Positions 1 to 6,006 of a stretch of DNA of 13,455 bases are shown piece by piece. Each line of letters begins with the position of its first letter. Positions within the stretch are counted from its first letter, which is position 1. Source of the stretch: CAYJXJ01 sp964374095 (GTDB lineage Bacteria; Elusimicrobiota; Elusimicrobia; UBA1565; UBA9628); contig CAYJXJ010000131.1 in NCBI GenBank assembly GCA_964374095.1, positions 1 to 13,455 of the forward strand, written 5' to 3'. The notes under the pieces are model-generated. The model saw only the letters and a program-made list of their open reading frames with translations, was not told the origin of the DNA and ran no database searches. The position numbers and the translations under genes are program-made.

Positions 1-87
1 TCTTTCAGCGCACCCCTTAAACCCGTGGCGAATTCATCGCCGCGTGTACTAGACCCCGGGATCGGATCTAGTCCGGGAGGAGGAGGC

Positions 88-861
88 CTACGCGTGGCGT
101 ATGCTCCGCGCCAGGGCCAGAAACCCCGCCAGGGGAATGCTCTCCGCGCGCGCGCGCGGTTCTAGGCGGCAGGCCTCCAGCCCGGCCTCGACAGAGGCCC
201 GCGGGACGCTCAGTCCCGCCGCGATCGCGTTGGCCGCGGTCTTGCGCCGCTGGGAGAAGGCCGCGCGCGCGACCCGCTCGAACCACGGCCACTCCGCGGC
301 CGGGACCAGGGGCTCGGGGCGCCGGGTGAGGCGCACGACCGACGAGTGGACCTTGGGCCGCGGCGAGAAGGCCTCCGGGGGCGCTTCCAGCACCGGCTCG
401 GCCTCGGCGCGGGCCGAGACCGCGAGCGTGAGCGAGCCGTAGTCGCGGCTCCCCGGAGAGGCGAGTATGCGGTCGGCCACCTCCTTCTGGAACATGAGCA
501 CCGATTCGGTCCAGCCATCCCACGCGACGATGCGCATCAGCATCGCCGTCGCCGCCGAATAGGGAAGGTTGCCGACGAATTTCACGGGGGGCGGCAAGCT
601 CTCCAGGGGAAAGCGCAGAAAGTTCGCGTGGAGGACGCGCGCTCCAGGCAAGCCCGCCAACTCTCCCCGCAGGGACTCGGCCAGGCTCGCGTCGAGCTCG
701 ATGGCCGTCACCTGGGCGCGCCCCGCGAGCGCGCGCGTCAGCGCCCCCCGTCCCGGGCCGATCTCGACGACCCTGTCCGACGCGGACAGTCCGGCGGCGT
801 CGACGATCCGTCCGCAGATCGAGGGATCGACCAGGAAGTGCTGGCCGAGGCGCCCCCTCAC
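88..861 (-). CDS. rsmA: 16S rRNA (adenine-N6,N6)-dimethyltransferase RsmA (KsgA)
   Basis: The family dimethylates two adjacent adenines in the 3'-terminal hairpin of 16S rRNA using S-adenosylmethionine, late in small-subunit assembly. The 257-aa product has the usual length and motif order: GQHFL at residues 6-10, the SAM-binding VEIGPGRGALT at 32-42, acidic ELD at 55-57, the catalytic NLPY at 98-101, FQKEVADRI near 124, FSPRPKV, and FSQRRKT in the C-terminal helical domain. The start is GTG at 861, with GGGAG ten bases upstream; it leaves the N-terminal GQHFL motif intact. The gene is the last of the leftward run rdgB/TPR-murC-rsmA, about 150 bp after murC, and a 40-bp near-palindrome lies in that gap. 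Two departures from family consensus are visible: N80 where an acidic residue usually follows the third strand (HANFL), and SAAT rather than NIST after NLPY. The family call is secure; only the effect of these substitutions is open. Confidence 0.96.
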   Translation of the reverse strand: MRGRLGQHFLVDPSICGRIVDAAGLSASDRVVEIGPGRGALTRALAGRAQVTAIELDASLAESLRGELAGLPGARVLHANFLRFPLESLPPPVKFVGNLPYSAATAMLMRIVAWDGWTESVLMFQKEVADRILASPGSRDYGSLTLAVSARAEAEPVLEAPPEAFSPRPKVHSSVVRLTRRPEPLVPAAEWPWFERVARAAFSQRRKTAANAIAAGLSVPRASVEAGLEACRLEPRARAESIPLAGFLALARSIRHA

Positions 862-927
862 CGGCGCCGGGCTCCCAATTCCCCGACCTTCCGGTCAACC
901 CGGCCGATGGGGCGCTCAAATCCGAAA

Positions 928-967
928 TTATCCACAGGACTTGGAACGTTCCAAGTCCCGTGGATAA
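928..967. repeat. 40-bp near-perfect palindrome between murC and rsmA
   Basis: Two 20-base arms (928-947 and 948-967) are reverse complements with a single mismatch, 936 against 959. In a leftward transcript that pair is a G-U wobble, so the murC-rsmA mRNA could fold a stem of about 18 bp with a 4-base loop. The core, 937-958, is a perfect 22-bp palindrome that matches another at 7252-7273 (ACTTGG, six bases, CCAAGT). The outer arms read TTATCCACA on the plus strand (928-936, identical to the classical DnaA-box consensus) and TTATCCACG on the minus strand (967-959). No U-run immediately follows the stem in either direction, so it is not a textbook intrinsic terminator. It could be a protein-binding site, a 3'-end or processing hairpin, or a dispersed repeat. 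Confidence 0.85.
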
Positions 968-1013
968 CCCGGTCCGGGAGAGAGGCTCCCATTTTAGGAT
1001 CCGCGGCCCCGGC

Positions 1014-2399
1014 TCAAACCGGACTGCGCAGGCGCGCCTGGAAGCGGCGCAGGAGATCCATCCCCACCTTCCAGACGTCGCCCGCCCCCAAGGTCAGCAC
1101 CACGTCGCCGGGACGCAAATCCCCCGCGACCTCCAAGGCCGAGACGAAGGGGGCGCACGGCGTCGCCCAGCGGCGCAGGGAGCGCAGGATGAGCTCCGAG
1201 CTCACGCCGGGGAGGGGGCGCTCCCCGGCCGCGTAGATGTCCATCACATACACCCGGTGGGCTTTCCCGAACGCGGGGCCGAAACGGGCCGACAGGAGCT
1301 TGGTGCGGGAATAGCGGTGAGGCTGGAAGATGACGATCCGCCGGCCGCCGCGCAGGGCCAGGGCCTCCAGGGTCGCCGCGATCTCCGTCGGGTGGTGCCC
1401 GTAGTCATCGATGAACTCGACCCCCCCCGCCGAGCCCAGCACGTCGAGACGCCGGCCGACGCCCGTGAACTCCGAGAGCCCCCGGACCAGCCGGCGGACC
1501 GGAAACCCCAGGAACTCCCCGGCGGCCAGCGCGGCCAAGGAGTTGAGCACGTTGTGCCGCCCGGGCACGCGCAGGGTCATCGCCGCGGCCCGGCGGCCGT
1601 CCCGGAGCACCGTGAACCGGCTGGCGTCCCAAGACAGGCGCAGGTCCGCGGCGCGCCAATTCGCGTCGCGCGAAAAGCCGTAGCTGATCGCGCGGCGGCC
1701 CGCTTCCCCGGCCAGACGGCGCAGGGCCGGGTCCTCGGCGCACAGCACCGCCGCGCCGTAGAAGGGAAGCCGCCGGACGTGCTCGAGGAAGGCTTTCTCG
1801 AGATTTTCCATCGACTGATGGTAGTCCAGGTGATCGTCGTCGATATTGGTCACCACCGCGACCAAGGGATTCAAGTGGAGAAAGGAGCCGTCCGACTCGT
1901 CGGCCTCGGCCACGAGGTACTCCCCCACCCCCAGGCGGGCGTTGCCCGCGATGTTCTTGAGCTGCCCGCCGATCACCATGGTGGGGTCGGCGCCGGCGGC
2001 CTTCAGGGCCATGGCGACCATCGAGGTGGTCGTGGTCTTGCCGTGGGAGCCCGCGACGGTCACGGTTCTCTTCATCCGGCCGAGCTCGGCCAGCATCTGC
2101 GCCCGCAACACCACGGGGACCCCCCGGCGGCGGGCCTCGGCCACCTCCGGATTGCTCTCCGAAACCGCCGAGCTCACCACCACGACTTCTGCGCCTCGGA
2201 CGTGGGCCGCGGCGTGGCCCCTGGAAACAGCGGCTCCCAGGGCCCGCAGGCGCCGGGTGATCTCGGTCTCCTTAATGTCGGACCCCGAGACCCGGTAGCC
2301 GAGATTGTTCAAGACCTCGGCGATCCCGCTCATGCCGACGCCGCCGATGCCGACGAAATGGATGCGGCGGACGTAGCCGCGCATCAAATCCCCGGTCAT
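1014..2399 (-). CDS. murC: UDP-N-acetylmuramate--L-alanine ligase MurC
   Basis: MurC adds L-alanine to UDP-MurNAc with ATP, the first amino-acid step of cytoplasmic peptidoglycan precursor synthesis. The 461-aa protein (E. coli MurC is about 490) shows all three Mur ligase domains. The N-terminal UDP-binding loop is GIGGVGMSG at 17-25. The P-loop GSHGKTTTT at 117-125 is followed by ADESDGSF and NIDDDHLDYH. The C-terminal domain carries GRHNVLNSLAA, DDYGHHPTEI and FQPHRYSRT. HRYSRT and the DDYGHHP block are typical of MurC rather than MurD, E or F. The start is ATG at 2399; its first bases overlap the stop of the upstream TPR reading frame (ATGA), which suggests translational coupling. A second in-frame ATG at 2384 with GGGGA upstream is a possible alternative. 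No other mur gene is in the window, so it lies outside a dcw-type cluster. Confidence 0.97.
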   Translation of the reverse strand: MTGDLMRGYVRRIHFVGIGGVGMSGIAEVLNNLGYRVSGSDIKETEITRRLRALGAAVSRGHAAAHVRGAEVVVVSSAVSESNPEVAEARRRGVPVVLRAQMLAELGRMKRTVTVAGSHGKTTTTSMVAMALKAAGADPTMVIGGQLKNIAGNARLGVGEYLVAEADESDGSFLHLNPLVAVVTNIDDDHLDYHQSMENLEKAFLEHVRRLPFYGAAVLCAEDPALRRLAGEAGRRAISYGFSRDANWRAADLRLSWDASRFTVLRDGRRAAAMTLRVPGRHNVLNSLAALAAGEFLGFPVRRLVRGLSEFTGVGRRLDVLGSAGGVEFIDDYGHHPTEIAATLEALALRGGRRIVIFQPHRYSRTKLLSARFGPAFGKAHRVYVMDIYAAGERPLPGVSSELILRSLRRWATPCAPFVSALEVAGDLRPGDVVLTLGAGDVWKVGMDLLRRFQARLRSPV

Positions 2400-4123
2400 G
2401 GGCTTCTCTTGGACTGGTTGGGACGCTGGAGCCACTTGAGCCCGTCCTTCGCGGGGCGGTTCTTGGGGTTGATGCGCAGGACTTCCTGCAAGTCCGCCGC
2501 GGCGCGCGCCTCGTCTCCCGTCATGACCGAGGCCACGCCTCTCCCGAGGAGAGCCAGTTCGTTCTTTCCATCGAGGCGGAGGGCCCGCTCGAAAGCCGTG
2601 TAGGCGCGCTGGCCGTCTCCGATGGTGGCCAATCCCAGCCCGGTGCCGACCCACCAATCCGGATCGTCGGGATGGCGGGCCTCCTCGCCGGGCTCGGGCA
2701 GGGCCTCCTCCACGAGGGCCATCCAGCCCGTGCCGATGACCCAGAGTCCCATGTCGTTGCCCACCTGCCGGGGTTGGAAGGAAACCCTGGGATCGCCCTC
2801 CGCGTCGGCGCGCCGGGAGGAGGGCTCCTGGACCCGCTTGTAGGTGAGGTTCATGCCCAGGCGCACGTCCGAGCCGTCCGGGGCGTCCTTCATGACCGCG
2901 GCGAGGTCGTCGAGTATTTTCTGGATCTGCTTCTCGCGCGCCTCGGGGGTGGCCCGGTCGATGGGATACTCCCGCCGGACGGCCTTCATCGACCCGCGGT
3001 CGGGGGCCAATTCCTTTTGGAGGGCCGACCGGTGCGAACCGGGGCTCTCGGGTTCGGCGGCGCGGACCAGCCTCGGCTTGGGCACGAAGGCCGCGTCGAC
3101 CTGCATGATGGCGCTCTGATCGAGCGGGATGCGCTCCAGGTTCCGCGCGAAGACCTCCAGGGGATCGTTGGGATCCCGCGGCGGGCGCGGCGCCTTGTCC
3201 GGAGATTCCTCCGGTTCCCGAGCCGACTGGCTCTTGCGCCCGCCGGTGTAGGACACCGAGAGCTTGAGTCCTCCCCCTTCGCCCTCCGGGGTCAGATGGA
3301 AGCCGTCCTTGAAAATTTCCCGGGCCGCCGCCTTGTCCCCGGCGTCGAGGTAGAGCCGGCCGAGGCGGAAACGGGCCACGGCGTCCCGGCTCTTGAGCGC
3401 CACGGCCTTCCGGAAGCTGTGCATCGCCGCTTTCTTCTCGCCCCGCCGCTCGGACGCCGCTCCCATTTCGAGAAGGGCGTCCTCATAATCGGGAAAAAAC
3501 TTGAGCGCCTCGCGCATCGACTCGATGGTCTCGCCGTCGCGCCCGAGACGGCGGTAGAGCATGCCGAGTTGGAAATGATAGAGCGGATGCCGGGGCTCCA
3601 AGGCCACGGCCCGGCGGAAATGGCCCAAGGCGTCGAGGGTCTTGCCCAGCGACTCCTCGATGGAACCGAGGTTCATCTGAATGTCGGCCCGTTTGGGATC
3701 GAGTTCCGCGGCCTTGCGAAAGGCCTCGAAGGCGGGCTTGCCTTCGCCCTTCCAGGCCTTGGCGATCCCCAGCAGCATCCAGCCTTGGGCGTTGCCGGGC
3801 TCGAGCTCGATGGCCTTGAGGAATTCGCCGATCGCCGGTTCGACCTTGCCGTTCCAGTAGTAAGACGCGCCCAGCAGCATGCGCGCCCCGGCGTCCTTGG
3901 GGTTGGCGCTCACGGCCTTGGCGAATTCCTTCTCGGCCAGCTCGTATTGCTTGAGCTCCATGAACTGGGAGCCCAGGCGCAGCCCGCGGCTTGCCTGGGA
4001 GGCCAGGATCTGGTCCCAAAGGGTCTCCTGCCCCGGCTCCGTGCGCCCGGCCGCCGCCGGCGACGCGAACAGCGCCGACACCAGGAGCGCGCCGACGGCC
4101 AGACGCGCCAGGTGCGGCCGCAT
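2396..4123 (-). other. TPR-protein portion with possible internal start and signal peptide
   Basis: The ATG at 4123 would give a 575-aa protein starting with an Arg-containing n-region, a 13-residue hydrophobic core (LAVGALLVSALFA) and an Ala-rich cleavage region ending SPAAA: a textbook Sec signal peptide. The mature part would have seven 34-residue TPR units (for example ARMLLGASYYWNGKVEPAIG and MNLGSIEESLGK) and two C-terminal ones, consistent with an exported scaffold or assembly protein. No Shine-Dalgarno sequence precedes 4123; upstream is GC-rich coding sequence for the conserved RdgB C-terminus. The portion may therefore be made only as part of the fusion, with signal peptidase possibly separating the halves, or by coupled or weak internal initiation. 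No specific function is recognised. Confidence 0.6.
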
Positions 4124-4690
4124 GGCCGCGAAGGCCCGGGCCCGGTGGCTGCAGGAATTCTTTTGCTCCGATCTCATTTCCGCCAAGGTGATGCCGGCCC
4201 CGGGAACCAGAAACACGGGATCGTAACCGAAGCCGCCGGTTCCCCGGGGCGTCTCGGAAATGACGCCTTCGAGGCGGCCTTCTTCGACCACGGTCGTCCC
4301 GTCCGGGGCGGCGAGGGCCATCACCGTGCGGAAGGCCGCCCCCCGGCCGGCGGCGCCGGCGCGGCCCAGCTCCGCCAGGAGCTTCTTGAGGTTATCTTCG
4401 TAGCTGCACCCGGGACCCGCGTAGCGAGCCGAGGTGACGCCGGGAGCGCCCCCCAAGGCCTCCACCTCAAGTCCCGTGTCCTCGCCCACGGCCCAGAGAC
4501 CCGAACGCTCGGCCGCCCAGAGCGCCTTCTTGCGGGCGTTGCCTTCCAGGGTGGGCTGGTCCTCGTCCACTTCGGGAATGGCCGGGTAGTCCGCGAGCGT
4601 GGCCCAACGCACCATCAAGCCGGAGGCGAGTTCGAGAAGTTCGCGCAGCTTATGGGGGTTGCGCGTGGCGAGCAGGACCGTGGGGGGCAT
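2396..4690 (-). CDS. rdgB: RdgB/HAM1-type XTP/dITP pyrophosphatase fused in frame to a signal peptide and TPR protein
   Basis: One uninterrupted frame of 764 aa encodes two normally separate proteins. Residues 1 to about 197 are RdgB, which hydrolyses dITP, XTP and ITP to the monophosphate so that deaminated purines are not incorporated: LATRNPHKLREL (7-18), TLEGNA (47-52), EDTGLEVEALGGAPG (70-84), GFGYDPVF (153-160) and KN..SHR (177-183). The family normally ends about there (E. coli 197 aa). The frame instead continues through MRPHLARLAVGALLV (190-204) and a small-residue site near SPAAAG, which look like a signal peptide, then seven TPR repeats (about 230-470), a charged Pro-rich linker, a domain with no recognised family, and two more TPR-like repeats near the C-terminus. 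The RdgB start is ATG at 4690; the frame is open upstream to 4939, but family alignment favours 4690. The stop overlaps murC (ATGA). Either a true fusion or nested in-frame genes is possible. Confidence 0.9.
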   Translation of the reverse strand: MPPTVLLATRNPHKLRELLELASGLMVRWATLADYPAIPEVDEDQPTLEGNARKKALWAAERSGLWAVGEDTGLEVEALGGAPGVTSARYAGPGCSYEDNLKKLLAELGRAGAAGRGAAFRTVMALAAPDGTTVVEEGRLEGVISETPRGTGGFGYDPVFLVPGAGITLAEMRSEQKNSCSHRARAFAAMRPHLARLAVGALLVSALFASPAAAGRTEPGQETLWDQILASQASRGLRLGSQFMELKQYELAEKEFAKAVSANPKDAGARMLLGASYYWNGKVEPAIGEFLKAIELEPGNAQGWMLLGIAKAWKGEGKPAFEAFRKAAELDPKRADIQMNLGSIEESLGKTLDALGHFRRAVALEPRHPLYHFQLGMLYRRLGRDGETIESMREALKFFPDYEDALLEMGAASERRGEKKAAMHSFRKAVALKSRDAVARFRLGRLYLDAGDKAAAREIFKDGFHLTPEGEGGGLKLSVSYTGGRKSQSAREPEESPDKAPRPPRDPNDPLEVFARNLERIPLDQSAIMQVDAAFVPKPRLVRAAEPESPGSHRSALQKELAPDRGSMKAVRREYPIDRATPEAREKQIQKILDDLAAVMKDAPDGSDVRLGMNLTYKRVQEPSSRRADAEGDPRVSFQPRQVGNDMGLWVIGTGWMALVEEALPEPGEEARHPDDPDWWVGTGLGLATIGDGQRAYTAFERALRLDGKNELALLGRGVASVMTGDEARAAADLQEVLRINPKNRPAKDGLKWLQRPNQSKRSP

Positions 4691-4704
4691 CGGAAAGGTC
4701 GGGT

Positions 4705-4720
4705 GTCCCGCACGCGGGAC
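4705..4720 (-). promoter_or_regulatory. Hairpin at the predicted 5' end of the rdgB-TPR-murC-rsmA mRNA
   Basis: The arms GTCCCGC (4705-4711) and GCGGGAC (4714-4720) are perfect inverted repeats around two bases. If the -10 element at 4732-4727 is used, transcription would begin at or near 4720, so this stem would sit at the very 5' end of the operon mRNA, 15 bases before the rdgB ATG. Such 5'-terminal stems can stabilise mRNA; that role is inference. Confidence 0.45.
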
Positions 4721-4726
4721 CCAAAA

Positions 4727-4732
4727 ATTGTA
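4727..4732 (-). promoter_or_regulatory. Extended -10 element (TGTTACAAT) for the rdgB operon
   Basis: On the minus strand TACAAT (4732-4727) matches five of six -10 consensus bases and is preceded by TGT, giving an extended -10 (TGnTACAAT). No good -35 hexamer lies 16-18 bp upstream, which is typical of extended -10 promoters. The predicted start is near 4720, giving a leader of about 30 nt to the rdgB ATG. It lies in the 55-bp spacer shared with the divergent BON gene. Confidence 0.5.
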
Positions 4733-4738
4733 ACATTT

Positions 4739-4751
4739 CCTCATAATGAGG
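4739..4751. promoter_or_regulatory. 13-bp palindrome (CCTCAT-A-ATGAGG) over the BON gene start
   Basis: CCTCAT and ATGAGG flank a central A and overlap the ATG (4746) of the BON lipoprotein. The site is just upstream of the rdgB -10 on the opposite strand. Its place in a divergent spacer would suit an operator, but it is short and could be chance. No clear promoter or Shine-Dalgarno sequence for the BON gene is visible. Confidence 0.3.
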
Positions 4752-5045
4752 GTGACACCACTGGCCGCCGCGGTGTTCCTCGCGGGGCTCATGGGTTGCG
4801 CCTCGGCCTTGAATCCCCCCGGCGAAGCCGACATCTCGGACCCCGGGATCTTGGCCAGCATCGAGACGCGGCTTAAGGCCAAAAGGGGCCTGGACCTGCG
4901 GACCGTGACGGTGAACGTTAACGCGCGCGTCGTCACCATCTCGGGCCTGTCCAGCTCCTACAACGATCGGGCGACCATCATCGAAATCGCGCGCGACACC
5001 CGCGGCGTCGACCAGGTCATCGACAACCTTGTCGTTTCGGACTGA
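4746..5045 (+). CDS. BON-domain lipoprotein
   Basis: This 99-aa protein has a short lipoprotein signal peptide with hydrophobic core LAAAVFLAG and lipobox LMGC, giving a lipidated Cys at residue 18. One BON domain follows (about 30-98): ILASIETRLKAKRGLDLRTV, then VNARVVTISGLSS and a terminal GVDQVIDNLVV strand. BON domains occur in OsmY-like periplasmic and envelope proteins and are thought to bind phospholipid or protein surfaces. The ATG at 4746 is the only sensible start, since it sets the signal peptide, although no Shine-Dalgarno sequence precedes it. It is the first gene of the rightward run and overlaps mutY by 17 nt. The shared operon need not mean shared function; an envelope maintenance role is inferred only from the domain and export signal. 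Confidence 0.88.
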   Translation: MRVTPLAAAVFLAGLMGCASALNPPGEADISDPGILASIETRLKAKRGLDLRTVTVNVNARVVTISGLSSSYNDRATIIEIARDTRGVDQVIDNLVVSD

Positions 5046-6006
5046 CCTCCGGTCCTGGTACCGCCGCGGCGCCCGCGACCTCCCGTGGCGGCGCCGTCCC
5101 ACCCCCTACCGGGTCTGGGTTTCAGAGGTGATGCTTCAGCAAACGACGGTCAGCACCGTGATGCCCCGCTATGAACGATTTCTGCGCCAATTCCCAAGCT
5201 TGCGTGCCCTGGCTCGGGCAAGGCCGGCCCAGGTCCTTCGGGCCTGGGCCGGTTTGGGCTACTACGCCCGCGCCCGCGGCCTTCACGCCGCCGCCCGCCG
5301 TATGGTGGCGGAGCACGGCGGCCGGGTGCCGGACCGCGAGCCAGACCTGGCCGGCTTGCCGGGCTTCGGCAGGTACACGACGGGAGCGGTCCTCTCCATC
5401 GCCTTTCAGAAGCCCTACGCGGTTCTAGACGGCAACATCGCGCGCGTGCTTTGCCGTTTGCGCGCGTTGAAGGGCGATCCAAAATCCCCGAACCTGTCCG
5501 GCCGCCTCTGGAAACTGGCGCAATCGCTGGTGCCGCCCCACCGTCCGGGAGACTGGAACCAGGCGATGATGGAGCTGGGCGCCACGGTCTGCCTGCCCGC
5601 GCAGCCGCGGTGCGCTGAATGCCCGGTGCGCCGCCATTGCCGGGCCCGGCGCTTGGGGTGGCAGGAGCGCTTGCCCGAAACGCCCCGGGCGCCGACGCCC
5701 CGCAGGCTGGAGTGGGACTTCCTCTGGATCGAAAACCACGGCAAGGTGCTTCTGACCCGCCGCGGGCCCGGCCGACTGTTGCAGGGCCAATGGGGGTTCC
5801 CCGAAGCCTCCGACGTTAAGACCTCCACGGGGCCGCTGCTGGGCAGGGCCAGCCACTCCATCACCCATCACCGCATCGCCGCGCGGCTCCACCGGGCCAG
5901 TCTCTCCGCGCCTCCCCCCGCCGGAACGCGTTGGGTGCCGACGAAAAAGCTCGAAGCAACCTTCGTTTCCTCATTATGGCGCAAGTTGGCGGAGCTCCGC
6001 CCTTGA
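5029..6006 (+). CDS. mutY: A/G-specific adenine DNA glycosylase MutY
   Basis: MutY removes adenine mispaired with 8-oxoguanine or guanine, preventing G:C to T:A transversions. The 325-aa protein has the N-terminal LPWRR.PTPYRVWVSEVMLQQ block, GLGYYARARGLH, the helix-hairpin-helix LPGFGRYTTGAV, and the LDGNIARVLCRL segment with the catalytic Asp. The four-Cys iron-sulfur loop follows as C-x6-C-x2-C-x5-C (CLPAQPRCAECPVRRHC). The last third is the NUDIX-like 8-oxoG recognition domain, with GQWGFPE and a SHSITHHRI segment. The start is TTG at 5029 inside the end of the BON gene (17-nt overlap), the only start that keeps the N-terminal motif intact; coupling with the upstream gene is likely. Its TGA shares one base with the next ATG (TGATG). 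A [4Fe-4S] cluster is expected. Confidence 0.96.
   Translation: MSFRTDLRSWYRRGARDLPWRRRPTPYRVWVSEVMLQQTTVSTVMPRYERFLRQFPSLRALARARPAQVLRAWAGLGYYARARGLHAAARRMVAEHGGRVPDREPDLAGLPGFGRYTTGAVLSIAFQKPYAVLDGNIARVLCRLRALKGDPKSPNLSGRLWKLAQSLVPPHRPGDWNQAMMELGATVCLPAQPRCAECPVRRHCRARRLGWQERLPETPRAPTPRRLEWDFLWIENHGKVLLTRRGPGRLLQGQWGFPEASDVKTSTGPLLGRASHSITHHRIAARLHRASLSAPPPAGTRWVPTKKLEATFVSSLWRKLAELRP
5988..6001 (+). promoter_or_regulatory. 14-bp palindrome that contains the antiporter ribosome-binding site
   Basis: GGCGGAGCTCCGCC is a perfect palindrome at the end of mutY. It contains GGAG, the only Shine-Dalgarno-like sequence before the antiporter ATG at 6006. Folding would hide it, and translation of mutY up to its stop at 6006 would open it, which would make antiporter translation depend on mutY translation. 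The sequence is also mutY coding sequence, so the palindrome may be accidental. Confidence 0.35.

Noticed and set aside
1..87. Possible gene end or terminator at the left edge (ACTAGA/TCTAGT and CCCGG/CCGGG repeats)
   Set aside because: The arms are only 5-6 bp with no T-run, and short plus-strand frames ending near 50 cannot be identified. Nothing can be supported here.
928..967. Replication origin
   Set aside because: Only two box-like sequences, no A/T-rich unwinding region and no dnaA, dnaN or parAB genes in the window.
960..2603. Long plus-strand open frame of 547 codons opposite murC
   Set aside because: It is a GC-driven antisense shadow: the minus strand has every MurC motif, and the plus-strand product has no recognisable fold and an Arg/Gly/Pro-rich composition.
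2672..4876. Plus-strand open frame of 734 codons opposite the RdgB-TPR gene
   Set aside because: It mirrors the codon third positions of the real gene; no motif, no ribosome-binding site, and it would overlap the BON gene start.
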